Below, piece by piece: positions 33,283 to 41,004 of a DNA stretch of 64,000 nucleotides. The translations under genes were made by a program, and so were the position numbers. The stretch spans positions 29,481 through 93,480 of the forward strand of contig NZ_AUBB01000033.1 of the NCBI RefSeq assembly GCF_000429025.1. Reading direction: 5' to 3'. Every line of letters starts with the position of its first letter. Position 1 is the stretch's first letter. Origin of the DNA: Actinospineispora spinosispora DSM 44797. Its GTDB lineage: Bacteria; Actinomycetota; Actinomycetes; Mycobacteriales; Pseudonocardiaceae. The notes under the pieces were generated by a model. It worked only from the letters and a program-made list of their open reading frames with translations. It was not told where the DNA came from and made no database searches.

Positions 33283-34146
33283 TCACGGAGTGTGCAGGTC
33301 GGCGCTGGAACGGTGGGTCGACGTCTCGGCCAGGGTCCGCAGTGCCCGCTCGGACGGGGAGCCCGGCTCGGCCGCGTACATCATCAGACGGCTCAGCTCG
33401 GCATCGCGGGGTAGGTGCAGCGCCTCGAACGGCAGCACCAGCTGCCCCACCTCGGGATGGTGGATGCGTGCCTCGCCGCTGGTCACATCGTTCACCAGGT
33501 GCTCCGACCACAGTTCGCGGAATTCGTCGCTGCGCTCACGCATCGTGCTGATCAGTGACGTCAGCCTCGGATCGCCGGGGTCTTCCCCGGACCGAAATCG
33601 CAGATAGGCGACGTTACGCCGGGCGACGGTTTCCCAATTGTCACCCAGCCGCTCGCGATAGTCGGCGTTGAGATGAATCTGATGGGTCCAGGTGCGTTCT
33701 TCCGGTTCGACCTCGGCGAGGTCGACGAAGATCGCGGAGGTCAGCCTGTTCCAGGCCACCACATTGGTGTAGTGACCGACGATATACGCCGGTGCGAATG
33801 TGACGGAATCCAGCAGATGTTGCAGCGGAGCACGAAGTCTGGCCGGCGGTTGGACCGGTTCGCGGCGTGGTGGGTGAGCGAGTCTGTGCAGGTGAGCGTG
33901 CTCATCGTGGTCCAGCTTCAGCACCCGGGAGATGGAGTCGAGTATCCCGTCGGACACATTGTCCGCATTGCCCTGCTCCAGCCGGACGTAGTAGGCGACG
34001 CTCACTCCGGCGAGCTGGGCCAATTCTTCGCGGCGTAGCCCGGGAACCCGTCGACGCGCACCGAAGGAACGGGTTCCGACGTCTTCCGGTTGCAGTCGGG
34101 CGCGCCTGGATTTCAGGAAATCGCCCAGTTCACCTGGCTGTGCCAC
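33283..34146 (-). CDS. XRE-family regulator with MmyB-like domain
   Basis: 287 residues from GTG 34146. The N-terminal HTH (about 8-85) includes LGDFLKSRRARLQPEDVG, VPGLRREELAQLAGVSVAYY and VRLEQGNADNVSDGILDSIS. The rest matches the MmyB ligand-binding domain: TFAPAYIVGHYTNVVAWNRL, RNVAYLRFRSGEDPGD and HHPEVGQLVLPFEALHL. This regulator family often controls an adjacent dehydrogenase; here the divergent SGNH hydrolase/SDR operon is the likely target. Confidence 0.88.
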   Translation of the reverse strand: MAQPGELGDFLKSRRARLQPEDVGTRSFGARRRVPGLRREELAQLAGVSVAYYVRLEQGNADNVSDGILDSISRVLKLDHDEHAHLHRLAHPPRREPVQPPARLRAPLQHLLDSVTFAPAYIVGHYTNVVAWNRLTSAIFVDLAEVEPEERTWTHQIHLNADYRERLGDNWETVARRNVAYLRFRSGEDPGDPRLTSLISTMRERSDEFRELWSEHLVNDVTSGEARIHHPEVGQLVLPFEALHLPRDAELSRLMMYAAEPGSPSERALRTLAETSTHRSSADLHTP

Positions 34147-34273
34147 ACCGCTCAGCCTACCCCTGGCGGTGGTACTCACGGCCGTACTACGCACAGCCGA
34201 GGGCTGGGTAGATATCGCGCGCCGAGAAATCGTGAACGGGTCCGGCACACGATTACTCGAGGAGTACCCGACC

Positions 34274-35464
34274 ATGACCGCTTCCCCCGATTCGCTGCTC
34301 GCCCCGACCGCCCAGAAGGTGTGGGCAGGCGGATGGGCCGTTCCGATGCAGCGTCCCAGCGTCGGTTTCGAACCCAACTGGTCGGAGGAGGGCTTCTCCG
34401 ACCACAGCCTGCGCCAGGTCGTCCGGGTCACGGCCGACGGTGACGCGCTGCGGCTGCGACTGTCCAACCGCTACGGCGCCGCCCCGCTGGTGGTGCGCGG
34501 CGCCTCCGTCGGTCTGCGAGCCGACGGCGCCGGAGTGCGGGCCGGCTCGTCACACCGGGCCACGTTCAGCTCGGCACGGTCGGTCACCGTGCCGCCGGGT
34601 GCCGAGGTGTTGAGCGACCCGGTGCCGCTGCCGGTGGCCCGGTTCGACTCCGTGATCGTGACGATGCATCTCCCGGAGACGACCGGCCCCGCCACCACGC
34701 ATCTGCAGGCCTACGCCACCAGCTACCGGGCCGTCGGTGACCGGCTCGACGACGTCGCCGGGACGCATTTCGTCGACACGACCCATTCCTGGTACTACCT
34801 CACCGGCGTCGAGGTGCTCGGCGACCACGCGGCGTCGGTCGTCGCGTTCGGCGACTCGATCACCGACGGCTACGGCTCGGTCAACGACGCCGACAACCGC
34901 TACCCGGACCTGCTCGCCGATCGTCTCGCGGCGGCCGGTACCCCGCGCCCGGTACTCAACGCGGGCATCGGCGGGAACATGCTGCTGTCCGACTCGGCGT
35001 GGTTCGGTGAGCGTGCCCTCTCCCGGTTCGACCGTGACGTGCTGTCCCTGCCCGGCGTCGGATCGGTGATCCTGTTCGGCGGGCTGAACGACTTCGGGTT
35101 CAGCGAGATCGACCTGCCCACCTACAAGCCGAACCCGTGCCGGACGGTCGAGGAGCTGATCGGCGCCGTCGAGTCGCTGGCCGGACGGGCACGCACACGC
35201 GGCATCAGGGTGGTGGCGGCGACGCTGCTGCCAATGAAGGGCGCCGAGTACTACACGGAGCGGTCGGCGGAGAAGATCCGCCGGTTCAACGACTGGGTGC
35301 GCACCTCGGACGCGGCCGACTCGGTCGCCGACTTCCACCGCGCCGTCGCCGATCCGGGCGACCCGGAACGGCTCGACCCCCGGTTCGACAGTGGCGATCA
35401 CAAGCACCCCAACCCCGCCGGCTATCGGGCGATGGCCGACGCCGTCGACCTGTCCGGACTCTGA
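34274..35464 (+). CDS. SGNH/GDSL-family hydrolase
   Basis: 396 residues from ATG 34274 with GAGGAG upstream. A beta-rich N-terminal half (about 20-180) precedes the hydrolase domain: nucleophile Ser195 in AFGDSITDGYG, the Gly in GIGGNML, the Asn in FGGLNDFG and the catalytic Asp/His in DSGDHKHPNPAGY. These enzymes are esterases or lipases acting on acyl or sugar esters. No signal peptide is seen. The SDR gene follows after 15 bp, and the XRE/MmyB gene is divergent. Confidence 0.88.
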   Translation: MTASPDSLLAPTAQKVWAGGWAVPMQRPSVGFEPNWSEEGFSDHSLRQVVRVTADGDALRLRLSNRYGAAPLVVRGASVGLRADGAGVRAGSSHRATFSSARSVTVPPGAEVLSDPVPLPVARFDSVIVTMHLPETTGPATTHLQAYATSYRAVGDRLDDVAGTHFVDTTHSWYYLTGVEVLGDHAASVVAFGDSITDGYGSVNDADNRYPDLLADRLAAAGTPRPVLNAGIGGNMLLSDSAWFGERALSRFDRDVLSLPGVGSVILFGGLNDFGFSEIDLPTYKPNPCRTVEELIGAVESLAGRARTRGIRVVAATLLPMKGAEYYTERSAEKIRRFNDWVRTSDAADSVADFHRAVADPGDPERLDPRFDSGDHKHPNPAGYRAMADAVDLSGL

Positions 35465-35479
35465 CCTGGGAGAACAGTC

Positions 35480-36256
35480 ATGGATCTCGAACTGGGCAAC
35501 ACCGTGTACATCGTGACCGGGGCGTCGGCGGGCATCGGCCAGGCGACCGCGCAGCTGTTGGTGGCCGAGGGGGCACGGGTCATCGGGGTGTCCCGGAAGC
35601 CGGGCGCCCCGCTCGACGGGATGCACACGGTCACCGGGGATCTCACCGACCCGGACACCGCGCGGCGCGCCGTCGACACGGCCCTGGACCGGCACGGCAG
35701 GCTGGACGGCCTGGTCAACAACGCGGGGGCGCTGGACTCGCGGGTGGGCTTCCTCGATGTGACCGACGAGCAGTGGCGTACGACGTTTGACCTGAACTTC
35801 CACGCCGGGGTCCGCATGGCCCGGGCCGCGCTGCCGGCGTTGATCGACCAGGGCGCGGGCAGCATCGTGCACGTGTCCAGCGAGGCGGGGCGGTTCCCGG
35901 ACACCCCGCTGGTGGACTACGCGGCGGCGAAGACCGCGACGCTGTCGATCTCGAAGACCCTCGCGGTCGAGTTCGGGCCGTGCGGCGTCCGGTCGAACGT
36001 GGTCGCGCCGGGCCCCACCCGGACCCGGTTGTGGGACGCGCCCGGTGGTTTCGCCGACCAGCTGGCCGCGCAGTACTCGCTGCCGGTGGAGGAGGCCATC
36101 GACCGGTTCGTGCGCCAGGAGCGGCGGCTGCCGACCGGCAGGCTCGGCACACCGGAGGACGTCGCGCGGGTCATCGTCTATCTGCTGTCACCACTCGCCG
36201 TTCAGGTGACCGGGTCGGAATGGGCCGTGGATGGCGGCGCACTGCGGCAGATCTGA
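35480..36256 (+). CDS. Short-chain dehydrogenase/reductase
   Basis: 258 residues. Classical SDR motifs: TGASAGIGQ, NNAG, the catalytic Ser in HVSSEAG and the Tyr/Lys pair in VDYAAAKTATLSISK, ending in VTGSEWAVDGG. Cofactor is probably NAD(P)H. It is cotranscribed with the SGNH hydrolase, so it may reduce or oxidise the alcohol that enzyme releases (inference). Confidence 0.92.
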   Translation: MDLELGNTVYIVTGASAGIGQATAQLLVAEGARVIGVSRKPGAPLDGMHTVTGDLTDPDTARRAVDTALDRHGRLDGLVNNAGALDSRVGFLDVTDEQWRTTFDLNFHAGVRMARAALPALIDQGAGSIVHVSSEAGRFPDTPLVDYAAAKTATLSISKTLAVEFGPCGVRSNVVAPGPTRTRLWDAPGGFADQLAAQYSLPVEEAIDRFVRQERRLPTGRLGTPEDVARVIVYLLSPLAVQVTGSEWAVDGGALRQI

Positions 36257-36384
36257 CTCGCGCATGATACGCGAATAAAGCGCGAAACAACAGATTTCTC
36301 TCACCTCATGAGAGAACCGCGGCCGTCAACCTATTCATGGTCTATATTATGAGGAGTCGTCTATTCGACGAACAGGATAATCAC

Positions 36385-36741
36385 GTGAGCACAACTCCGG
36401 ACACGACACAGCATACCGAGGACGAGTCGGCTCTGGCACACGTTGTTTCCGCGCCGGAGCGGCTCGTTCAGCGGCTCGTCCCCGCCGATCTGCCTCGGGT
36501 TCTGGCGAACCTCGTCGAGGTCGCGGCGTGGACCAGCCGCGACGGCCACTGGCAGGAGCACGCGTCGTTCCTGCTCGGCACCGGCGACGACCACTGGCAT
36601 GTCGTCGACTTCAGTGCGCCACTCGCGTCCGAGGTGGTGCCGAGGCTGCTCGGTCTCCCTGGCTTCCGTGCCGATCGGCTCCTCGAGCTCGTCGGTTCCC
36701 GTACCGAGCGGGTCGTTGGCCTCTGGGCCAGGACAGCCTGA
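36385..36741 (+). CDS. Hypothetical protein
   Basis: 118 residues from GTG 36385, chosen for the AGGAT before it; ATG 36337 or 36349 would lie on a TATATTAT promoter-like stretch. Content: acidic N-terminus, a helical segment SAPERLVQRLVPADLPRVLA, then HASFLLGTGDDHWHVVDFSA and LVGSRTERVVGLWARTA. No family recognised. It stands alone between the SDR operon and a terminator. Confidence 0.55.
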   Translation: MSTTPDTTQHTEDESALAHVVSAPERLVQRLVPADLPRVLANLVEVAAWTSRDGHWQEHASFLLGTGDDHWHVVDFSAPLASEVVPRLLGLPGFRADRLLELVGSRTERVVGLWARTA

Positions 36742-36742
36742 C

Positions 36743-36776
36743 GGCGCTGGCCTCGGACACGTCCTCGGCCAGCGCC
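36743..36776. terminator. Bidirectional terminator hairpin
   Basis: GGCGCTGGCC and GGCCAGCGCC, perfect 10-bp arms, with an inner GGAC/GTCC pair. It starts 2 bp after the hypothetical gene's stop and faces the convergent secreted-protein gene. Confidence 0.7.
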
Positions 36777-36787
36777 CCTACCAGGAC

Positions 36788-37126
36788 TTACTGGCCGAAC
36801 TCGATCTCGTGCTGTGCGGGCGAGCTGCCCTTGGCACACATGGTTCGCGTCTCCTGGGCTCCGTTCGCCCACTCACCGTTGATCCAGTGCGAGCTCGCCA
36901 CCGTGTCGCCCATGCAGTGCATGTGCATGCGATGGCGGCCGGCGGGCGACGCGCATTTCAGGTCCAGGCCCCTGACCGGCTCGTCGCCGATCGGTGCCAC
37001 CGTGCACAGGTTGCTGTCCGCCGCCGGCGTCGCCGCACTGGCGACGGCGGTCGAGGACAGAACGAAACACGAGGCGACGAACGCGGTCGCCACTGACATC
37101 GTGGCGAACCGTCTACTGATCTTCAT
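36788..37126 (-). CDS. Small secreted protein with four cysteines
   Basis: 112 residues. A signal peptide is clear: MKISRRFATMSVATAFVASC, hydrophobic to AVASA, with cleavage likely before ATPAADSN near residue 31. The mature part has Cys in SNLCTV, LKCASP, HMHCMG and TMCAKG, enough for two disulfides, and a HRMHMHC cluster. Unknown family. It is followed upstream (same strand) by the Rpf-LysM gene. Confidence 0.72.
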   Translation of the reverse strand: MKISRRFATMSVATAFVASCFVLSSTAVASAATPAADSNLCTVAPIGDEPVRGLDLKCASPAGRHRMHMHCMGDTVASSHWINGEWANGAQETRTMCAKGSSPAQHEIEFGQ

Positions 37127-37226
37127 ATAGCTGGCTACTCCTCGATAGCGAATCGCGATCGAACCTGAGGCGAGCACCATTCAGCGCTCGCTCCAGGTTC
37201 TTTCGCACTAGACTCCGGTAGTCCGT

Positions 37227-38036
37227 TCAGGACTTCGGGAGCGTCAACTTCTGGCCCACGAAGATTCGGCCGGGATTATCGATCGCGCTACGGTTGGCCT
37301 CGTACAGATCGCGCCAGTTCTTGACGCCGTGCTTCTTCGCCAGACCGGCCAGCGTGTCGCCGGAACGCACGGTGATCGTGCCGGACTTCGAGGAACCCTG
37401 CTTCGGCTTCGAATCGTGCTTGTCGTGGTCCTTCTTCGCGCCGTCGTGCTTCTTGGCGTCGTGCTTGTCGTCCTTCTTGCTGGGGCGGTACTTGTCGTGA
37501 CCGTGCATGCCGGCCTTGCGCGAGCACGTCGGCCACGCTTGCCAGCCCTGCTTCGCCTGGACGCGCTCGGCGATCTCGATCTGCTGGGCCTTGGTCGCCT
37601 TGCTGGCCTTGGGGGCGTACTTCAGACCGCCGAAGGCCTTCCAGGTGGACGGCGAGAACTGCAGTCCGCCGTGGTAGCCGTTGCCGGTGTCGGTGTTCCA
37701 CTTCCCGCTGCTCTCGCACTTGGCGATGCGGTCCCACACGTCGCCACCGCCACCGCCACCGGTCAGCGCGGGTGGCAGGGCAGCAGGCACACCGGTGGCC
37801 GGCCCGGGGGGCGCGGCGGCCACCGGCTGCCTCGGCTGGCCGGTCGTGACCGCGGCCACGACCTTGGGGCGATTGACGCTGGTCACCGTGATGGGAGTGG
37901 CCGCGGCGGCTGTGGTCCCGAGGAAGGCGGAGCCGAACAGGACCACCACCGCACCACCGCTCGCGCCGAGCGTCCAGTACGTCAGCTGAAGTAACTGCGT
38001 GGTCAGGCGAGGACGCAGCAGGACGGGTGACTTCAT
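37227..38036 (-). CDS. Resuscitation-promoting factor with LysM domain
   Basis: 269 residues. N-terminal membrane/signal helix about 22-45 (GASGGAVVVLFGSAFLGTTA), a Pro/Ala linker, then the Rpf lysozyme-like domain at about 99-178: VWDRIAKCESSGKWNTDTG with catalytic Glu108, HGGLQFSPSTWKAFGG and QGWQAWPTCS. A Lys/His/Asp-rich linker (about 184-215) leads to a LysM domain at about 220-267 (TVRSGDTLAGLAKKHGVKNW). It cleaves peptidoglycan outside the cell and promotes growth resumption. Confidence 0.93.
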   Translation of the reverse strand: MKSPVLLRPRLTTQLLQLTYWTLGASGGAVVVLFGSAFLGTTAAAATPITVTSVNRPKVVAAVTTGQPRQPVAAAPPGPATGVPAALPPALTGGGGGGDVWDRIAKCESSGKWNTDTGNGYHGGLQFSPSTWKAFGGLKYAPKASKATKAQQIEIAERVQAKQGWQAWPTCSRKAGMHGHDKYRPSKKDDKHDAKKHDGAKKDHDKHDSKPKQGSSKSGTITVRSGDTLAGLAKKHGVKNWRDLYEANRSAIDNPGRIFVGQKLTLPKS

Positions 38037-38130
38037 CGAATCGCTCCCGATGTCACGAAAAGTCGGATGACTGCCACCCGGGCCGCGCGATCACCCAGGG
38101 ATCGTTGTCAAGCTCTTTTGAACATCAGTC

Positions 38131-38160
38131 ACGCTAGTTACGGATTTTGACGACGGTCAA
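38131..38160 (-). promoter_or_regulatory. Possible promoter for the Rpf gene
   Basis: On the minus strand TTGACC and TAGCGT are 18 bp apart, about 95 bp before the start codon. The -35 lies in a TTGAC-cgtc-GTCAA palindrome (38147-38160). The 38037-38274 leader shows no c-di-AMP riboswitch core. Confidence 0.35.
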
Positions 38161-38274
38161 GACTTGTCCCGCTAAAAAGTAGGCTATTTAACAGTAGCTT
38201 AAGACATCACTCCTTCGTGAAGCGCAGGCTGTGCCGATTTCCCGCACATTGACTTTACAAAAGGGTGTCATGAA

Positions 38275-38868
38275 CTATCTGCGCTGCTCGGGGACCGCAC
38301 ACACCATGCCCTCGCTGAAGCCGGCCGCCCCGACGCCGAGCGCCAGGTTGAACCGGCCGCGCAGGTTCTCCAACGCCACGACATAGGTGAGCTCGACCAG
38401 CTGCGGCTCGGTGAAGTGGGCGCTCAACCGCGCGAACAGCTCGTCCGACACCTCGACCGGCGTGCTGCTCACCCCAGCCACGTACTCCAGCACCAGCCGG
38501 TCGACGGCGCTGAACAGCGGGCTCGTCCGGTAGTGCGGCAGCGCCAGCAGCTCGTCGTCGGTCAGGCCGGAGTTGCGGGCCACCTGCGAGCCGAGGTCGA
38601 TGCAGTACTCGCAGCTGGTCAGCGTCGCGGCCTTCAGTTCGGCCAGCATGCGGGTGCGTTGGTCGAGCTCGTGCAGCTTCGACGTGGCCTGCTCGAGCTT
38701 GCCGTACGCGGCCAGCAGCGGCGGGATATGCGCGAACATCTCCAGCGGTTCGACCATGCGCTCCGGAGTCCGCCCGGTCAGCTTCGTGAGCTGGCGGCGG
38801 GTGAAGAAGAACGCCAGCTTCACCCCCAGCCCGGACTGCTCCGGGGTCACTCCCTTGATGCGTGCCAT
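38275..38868 (-). CDS. Carboxymuconolactone decarboxylase/AhpD-like protein
   Basis: 197 residues. The CMD domain has the redox pair in LTSCEYCIDLGSQVARNSG and the preceding Glu (RTRMLAELKAA). The His that usually follows the CxxC in AhpD is replaced by Gly. A C-terminal helix bundle (ELVELTYVVALENLRGRFNL) is typical. It may act as a thiol-dependent peroxidase partner. Two bases separate it from the upstream CMD gene, forming a two-gene operon. Confidence 0.82.
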   Translation of the reverse strand: MARIKGVTPEQSGLGVKLAFFFTRRQLTKLTGRTPERMVEPLEMFAHIPPLLAAYGKLEQATSKLHELDQRTRMLAELKAATLTSCEYCIDLGSQVARNSGLTDDELLALPHYRTSPLFSAVDRLVLEYVAGVSSTPVEVSDELFARLSAHFTEPQLVELTYVVALENLRGRFNLALGVGAAGFSEGMVCAVPEQRR

Positions 38869-38870
38869 GC

Positions 38871-39326
38871 TCAGCCCCAGGCTCCGGCGATCTGCCTGGT
38901 GGTGGCGTTGAGCCGGTTGAACAGGTTCGTGACCGCGATCATCAGCACGATCGCGGCGAGCTGCTCCTCGGTGAAATGGCGGGCCGCCTCGTCCCAGACC
39001 TCGTCCGGGACCGGGTCGGAGCGGTCCGACAGCCGGGTGGCCGACTCGGCGAGCGCCAGCGCGGCCCGCTCGGCGTCGGTGAAGTACGGCGACTCGCGCC
39101 ACGCGGCGACGGCGCGCAGACGTTCGTCGGTCTCGCCTGCCTTCTTGGCGCTGCGCGCGCCGGCGTCCACGCAGGAGCTGCAGCTGTTGATCTGACTGGC
39201 CCGCAGGTGCACCAGCTCCAGGGTCAGCGGGTCCACGCTCGACTTCTGGATGACCTTGTTCAGAGTCAGGATGGGCTGCATGGCCTCGGGCAGTACGACG
39301 GCGGGGTTCTTCATCCGGGCTTCCAC
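38871..39326 (-). CDS. Carboxymuconolactone decarboxylase/AhpD-like protein
   Basis: 151 residues from GTG 39326, supported by GGAGAG 5 bp upstream; ATG 39314 is an alternative. CMD core: LELVHLRASQINSCSSCVDAG with the CxxC pair, and LAAIVLMIAVTNLFNRLNAT at the end. It is a paralogue of the next gene. The pair likely works together in peroxide or thiol chemistry; substrate unknown. Confidence 0.83.
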   Translation of the reverse strand: MEARMKNPAVVLPEAMQPILTLNKVIQKSSVDPLTLELVHLRASQINSCSSCVDAGARSAKKAGETDERLRAVAAWRESPYFTDAERAALALAESATRLSDRSDPVPDEVWDEAARHFTEEQLAAIVLMIAVTNLFNRLNATTRQIAGAWG

Positions 39327-39414
39327 GGTTCTCTCCGTTCAGTAGGCGTCACTGCCCTGACCCGCCCCGCCCACCCGATGTGACCGCCTGTGCCCTGGAT
39401 CACTCCCGAGGCCC

Positions 39415-39478
39415 GCACAGATCGTGTGCACGCCGCACAGAGGCCGGAGCCTCTGTGCGGCGCATGAAAGGTCTGTGC
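39415..39478. repeat. Stem-loop between CMD and LysR genes
   Basis: A perfect 14-bp stem CGCCGCACAGAGGC/GCCTCTGTGCGGCG with CGGA loop, framed by GCACAGAT and GTCTGTGC. Member of the same dispersed stem-loop family. It probably ends the LysR transcript. Confidence 0.7.
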
Positions 39479-39481
39479 GAG

Positions 39482-40372
39482 CTACTCGGTGGGGGGTGTC
39501 AGGTGGCGGGCGAGGGCGGCGGCGGGAGCCGAGAGGTCCGGCCAGGAGCGGCAGCAGAGGAGCAGGGTTCGCTGGGCCCAGAGGTTGGTCAGGTCCACCG
39601 TTCTGAGGTCGTGTTCCGAACGCCACCGTGTTATCGCCAGCGCGGGTACGACCGCTATTCCGACGCCTGCCGATACCGCGGCGCAGATCGACTCGGTGTT
39701 CGGCAGACGGGCGCGATAACGGGGACGCAGGCCCAGCGGCTGAGCCCTGCCACTCAGGTGGTCCTGCAGCGGATTTCCCTCGACGAATCCCACGAACGGA
39801 TATTTGAGCACCTCACTGAACGACGTGCGGTCGCGAGCGGTCAGCTCGTGATCCGGCGGTGCGATGACCACCAGTGGATCGGGGCGGAGGAACGCGCATT
39901 CCAGGCCACGCAGATCCGCGGTATCGGCCACCACACCCAGCTCGGCGCGCCCTTCGTTGACCGCCGCGACGATCTCGTGGCTCTGCCGCGCCACGATCTC
40001 CACGTCGATGTCCGGATGAGCCTTCATGAAGTCCACGAGAACCCCGGGAAGCAGCGTCTCGGTCGCGGACGTGTTCGCCAGCAACACGAGTGATGCGCGA
40101 ATTCCGTCGGAATAGTGCGCGAGCTCGGTACGCATTCGGGACATCTGCTCGACGACGATCCGAGCATGGTTCGCCAGCAGCCAGCCCGCCGGGGTCGGGA
40201 CGACTCCCCGGCGATGTCTGGTCACCAGTTCGGCGCCCAGTGCATGTTCCATCGCCTTGACCCTCGCGCTCGCCGAGGCCAGCGACAGGTGCGTTCGCTC
40301 GGCGCCCTGAGTGATGCTGCCGGTGTCGATGACGTGCAGATACAGCTGCAGATCGGTCAGGTCGTAGGGCAT
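39482..40372 (-). CDS. LysR family transcriptional regulator
   Basis: 296 residues from ATG 40372. The HTH is at 4-62: DLQLYLHVIDTGSITQGAER, then SLASASARVKAMEHALGAEL and RRGVVPTPAGW. The C-terminal ligand domain follows (SLVLLANTSATETLLPGVL onward). It is divergent from the PAS-MFS-RidA operon and has an 8-bp-arm dyad between, so it likely activates or represses that operon. Confidence 0.9.
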   Translation of the reverse strand: MPYDLTDLQLYLHVIDTGSITQGAERTHLSLASASARVKAMEHALGAELVTRHRRGVVPTPAGWLLANHARIVVEQMSRMRTELAHYSDGIRASLVLLANTSATETLLPGVLVDFMKAHPDIDVEIVARQSHEIVAAVNEGRAELGVVADTADLRGLECAFLRPDPLVVIAPPDHELTARDRTSFSEVLKYPFVGFVEGNPLQDHLSGRAQPLGLRPRYRARLPNTESICAAVSAGVGIAVVPALAITRWRSEHDLRTVDLTNLWAQRTLLLCCRSWPDLSAPAAALARHLTPPTE

Positions 40373-40407
40373 GGGCTCGAACCTAGAACGACTCGGTCGA
40401 TCGCTCA

Positions 40408-40430
40408 AGCCTTCGGCTGAGACGAAGGCT
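40408..40430. promoter_or_regulatory. LysR operator AGCCTTCG-N7-CGAAGGCT
   Basis: A perfect inverted repeat between divergent LysR and PAS genes, with the T-N11-A spacing of LysR sites (TTCG...CGAA). Confidence 0.7.
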
Positions 40431-40484
40431 ATCTGCCGATATCCCGCATTGTGAACCGATTGGGCGCCGGTCACGCTGGGCCGC

Positions 40485-40985
40485 ATGACTCAGGCGATTC
40501 TTCCCGAAGTGACCGACGCACGAATCCTCGACGGCTGGCAGCTGAGCGGCTGGGCGGATCGGCTGCTCGAACAGGCCGGTGTCGGCGTCACGATCGTCGA
40601 CCGCACCGGCAGGGTCCTGTACTACAACAAATGGGCGGACGAGCACCTCGACCGCAAGCCCGAGTACATCGGCAACGACGTCCGTGACCGGCACCGGCAG
40701 CCGATCACCAATCCGCGTTTCGACGCGATGATCGCGCTGTTCGAGGAAGGCCGGGTCGAACCGGTCCGCTATGTGGCGAGGCCGTACGGGAAAACCATCA
40801 TTCTCGTGACGGTCTCCCCGATCTGGGTGGACGGCGAACTCGTCGGATTCTCCCAGATCGTGCTGCTGAAGAACGAGGTGCAGGAACTGTGCGAACGATT
40901 CGACGCGTCCGGCCGGGAGTCGTTCGAGCGGGAGATGCTGCCCAACGGTGCCACCGGTTATTTGACGTACAAGAAGAACACCTGA
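40485..40985 (+). CDS. Stand-alone PAS domain protein
   Basis: 166 residues. The PAS fold occupies about 25-130: LLEQAGVGVTIVDRTGRVLY, NKWADEHLDRKPEYIGNDVR, then DRHRQPITNPRFDAMIALFE and the strands TIILVTVSPIWVDGELVGF. It resembles PAS domains linked to DUF438. No kinase, HTH or cyclase domain follows, so it is a free sensor or a small-molecule-binding protein. It is the first gene of a PAS-MFS-RidA operon. Confidence 0.75.
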   Translation: MTQAILPEVTDARILDGWQLSGWADRLLEQAGVGVTIVDRTGRVLYYNKWADEHLDRKPEYIGNDVRDRHRQPITNPRFDAMIALFEEGRVEPVRYVARPYGKTIILVTVSPIWVDGELVGFSQIVLLKNEVQELCERFDASGRESFEREMLPNGATGYLTYKKNT

Positions 40986-41004
40986 CCCGACGGAGGTCCG
41001 TACA

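Noticed and set aside
38037..38274. c-di-AMP (ydaO) riboswitch before the Rpf gene
   Set aside because: Such riboswitches often precede actinobacterial rpf genes, but none of the conserved core segments is visible in this leader.
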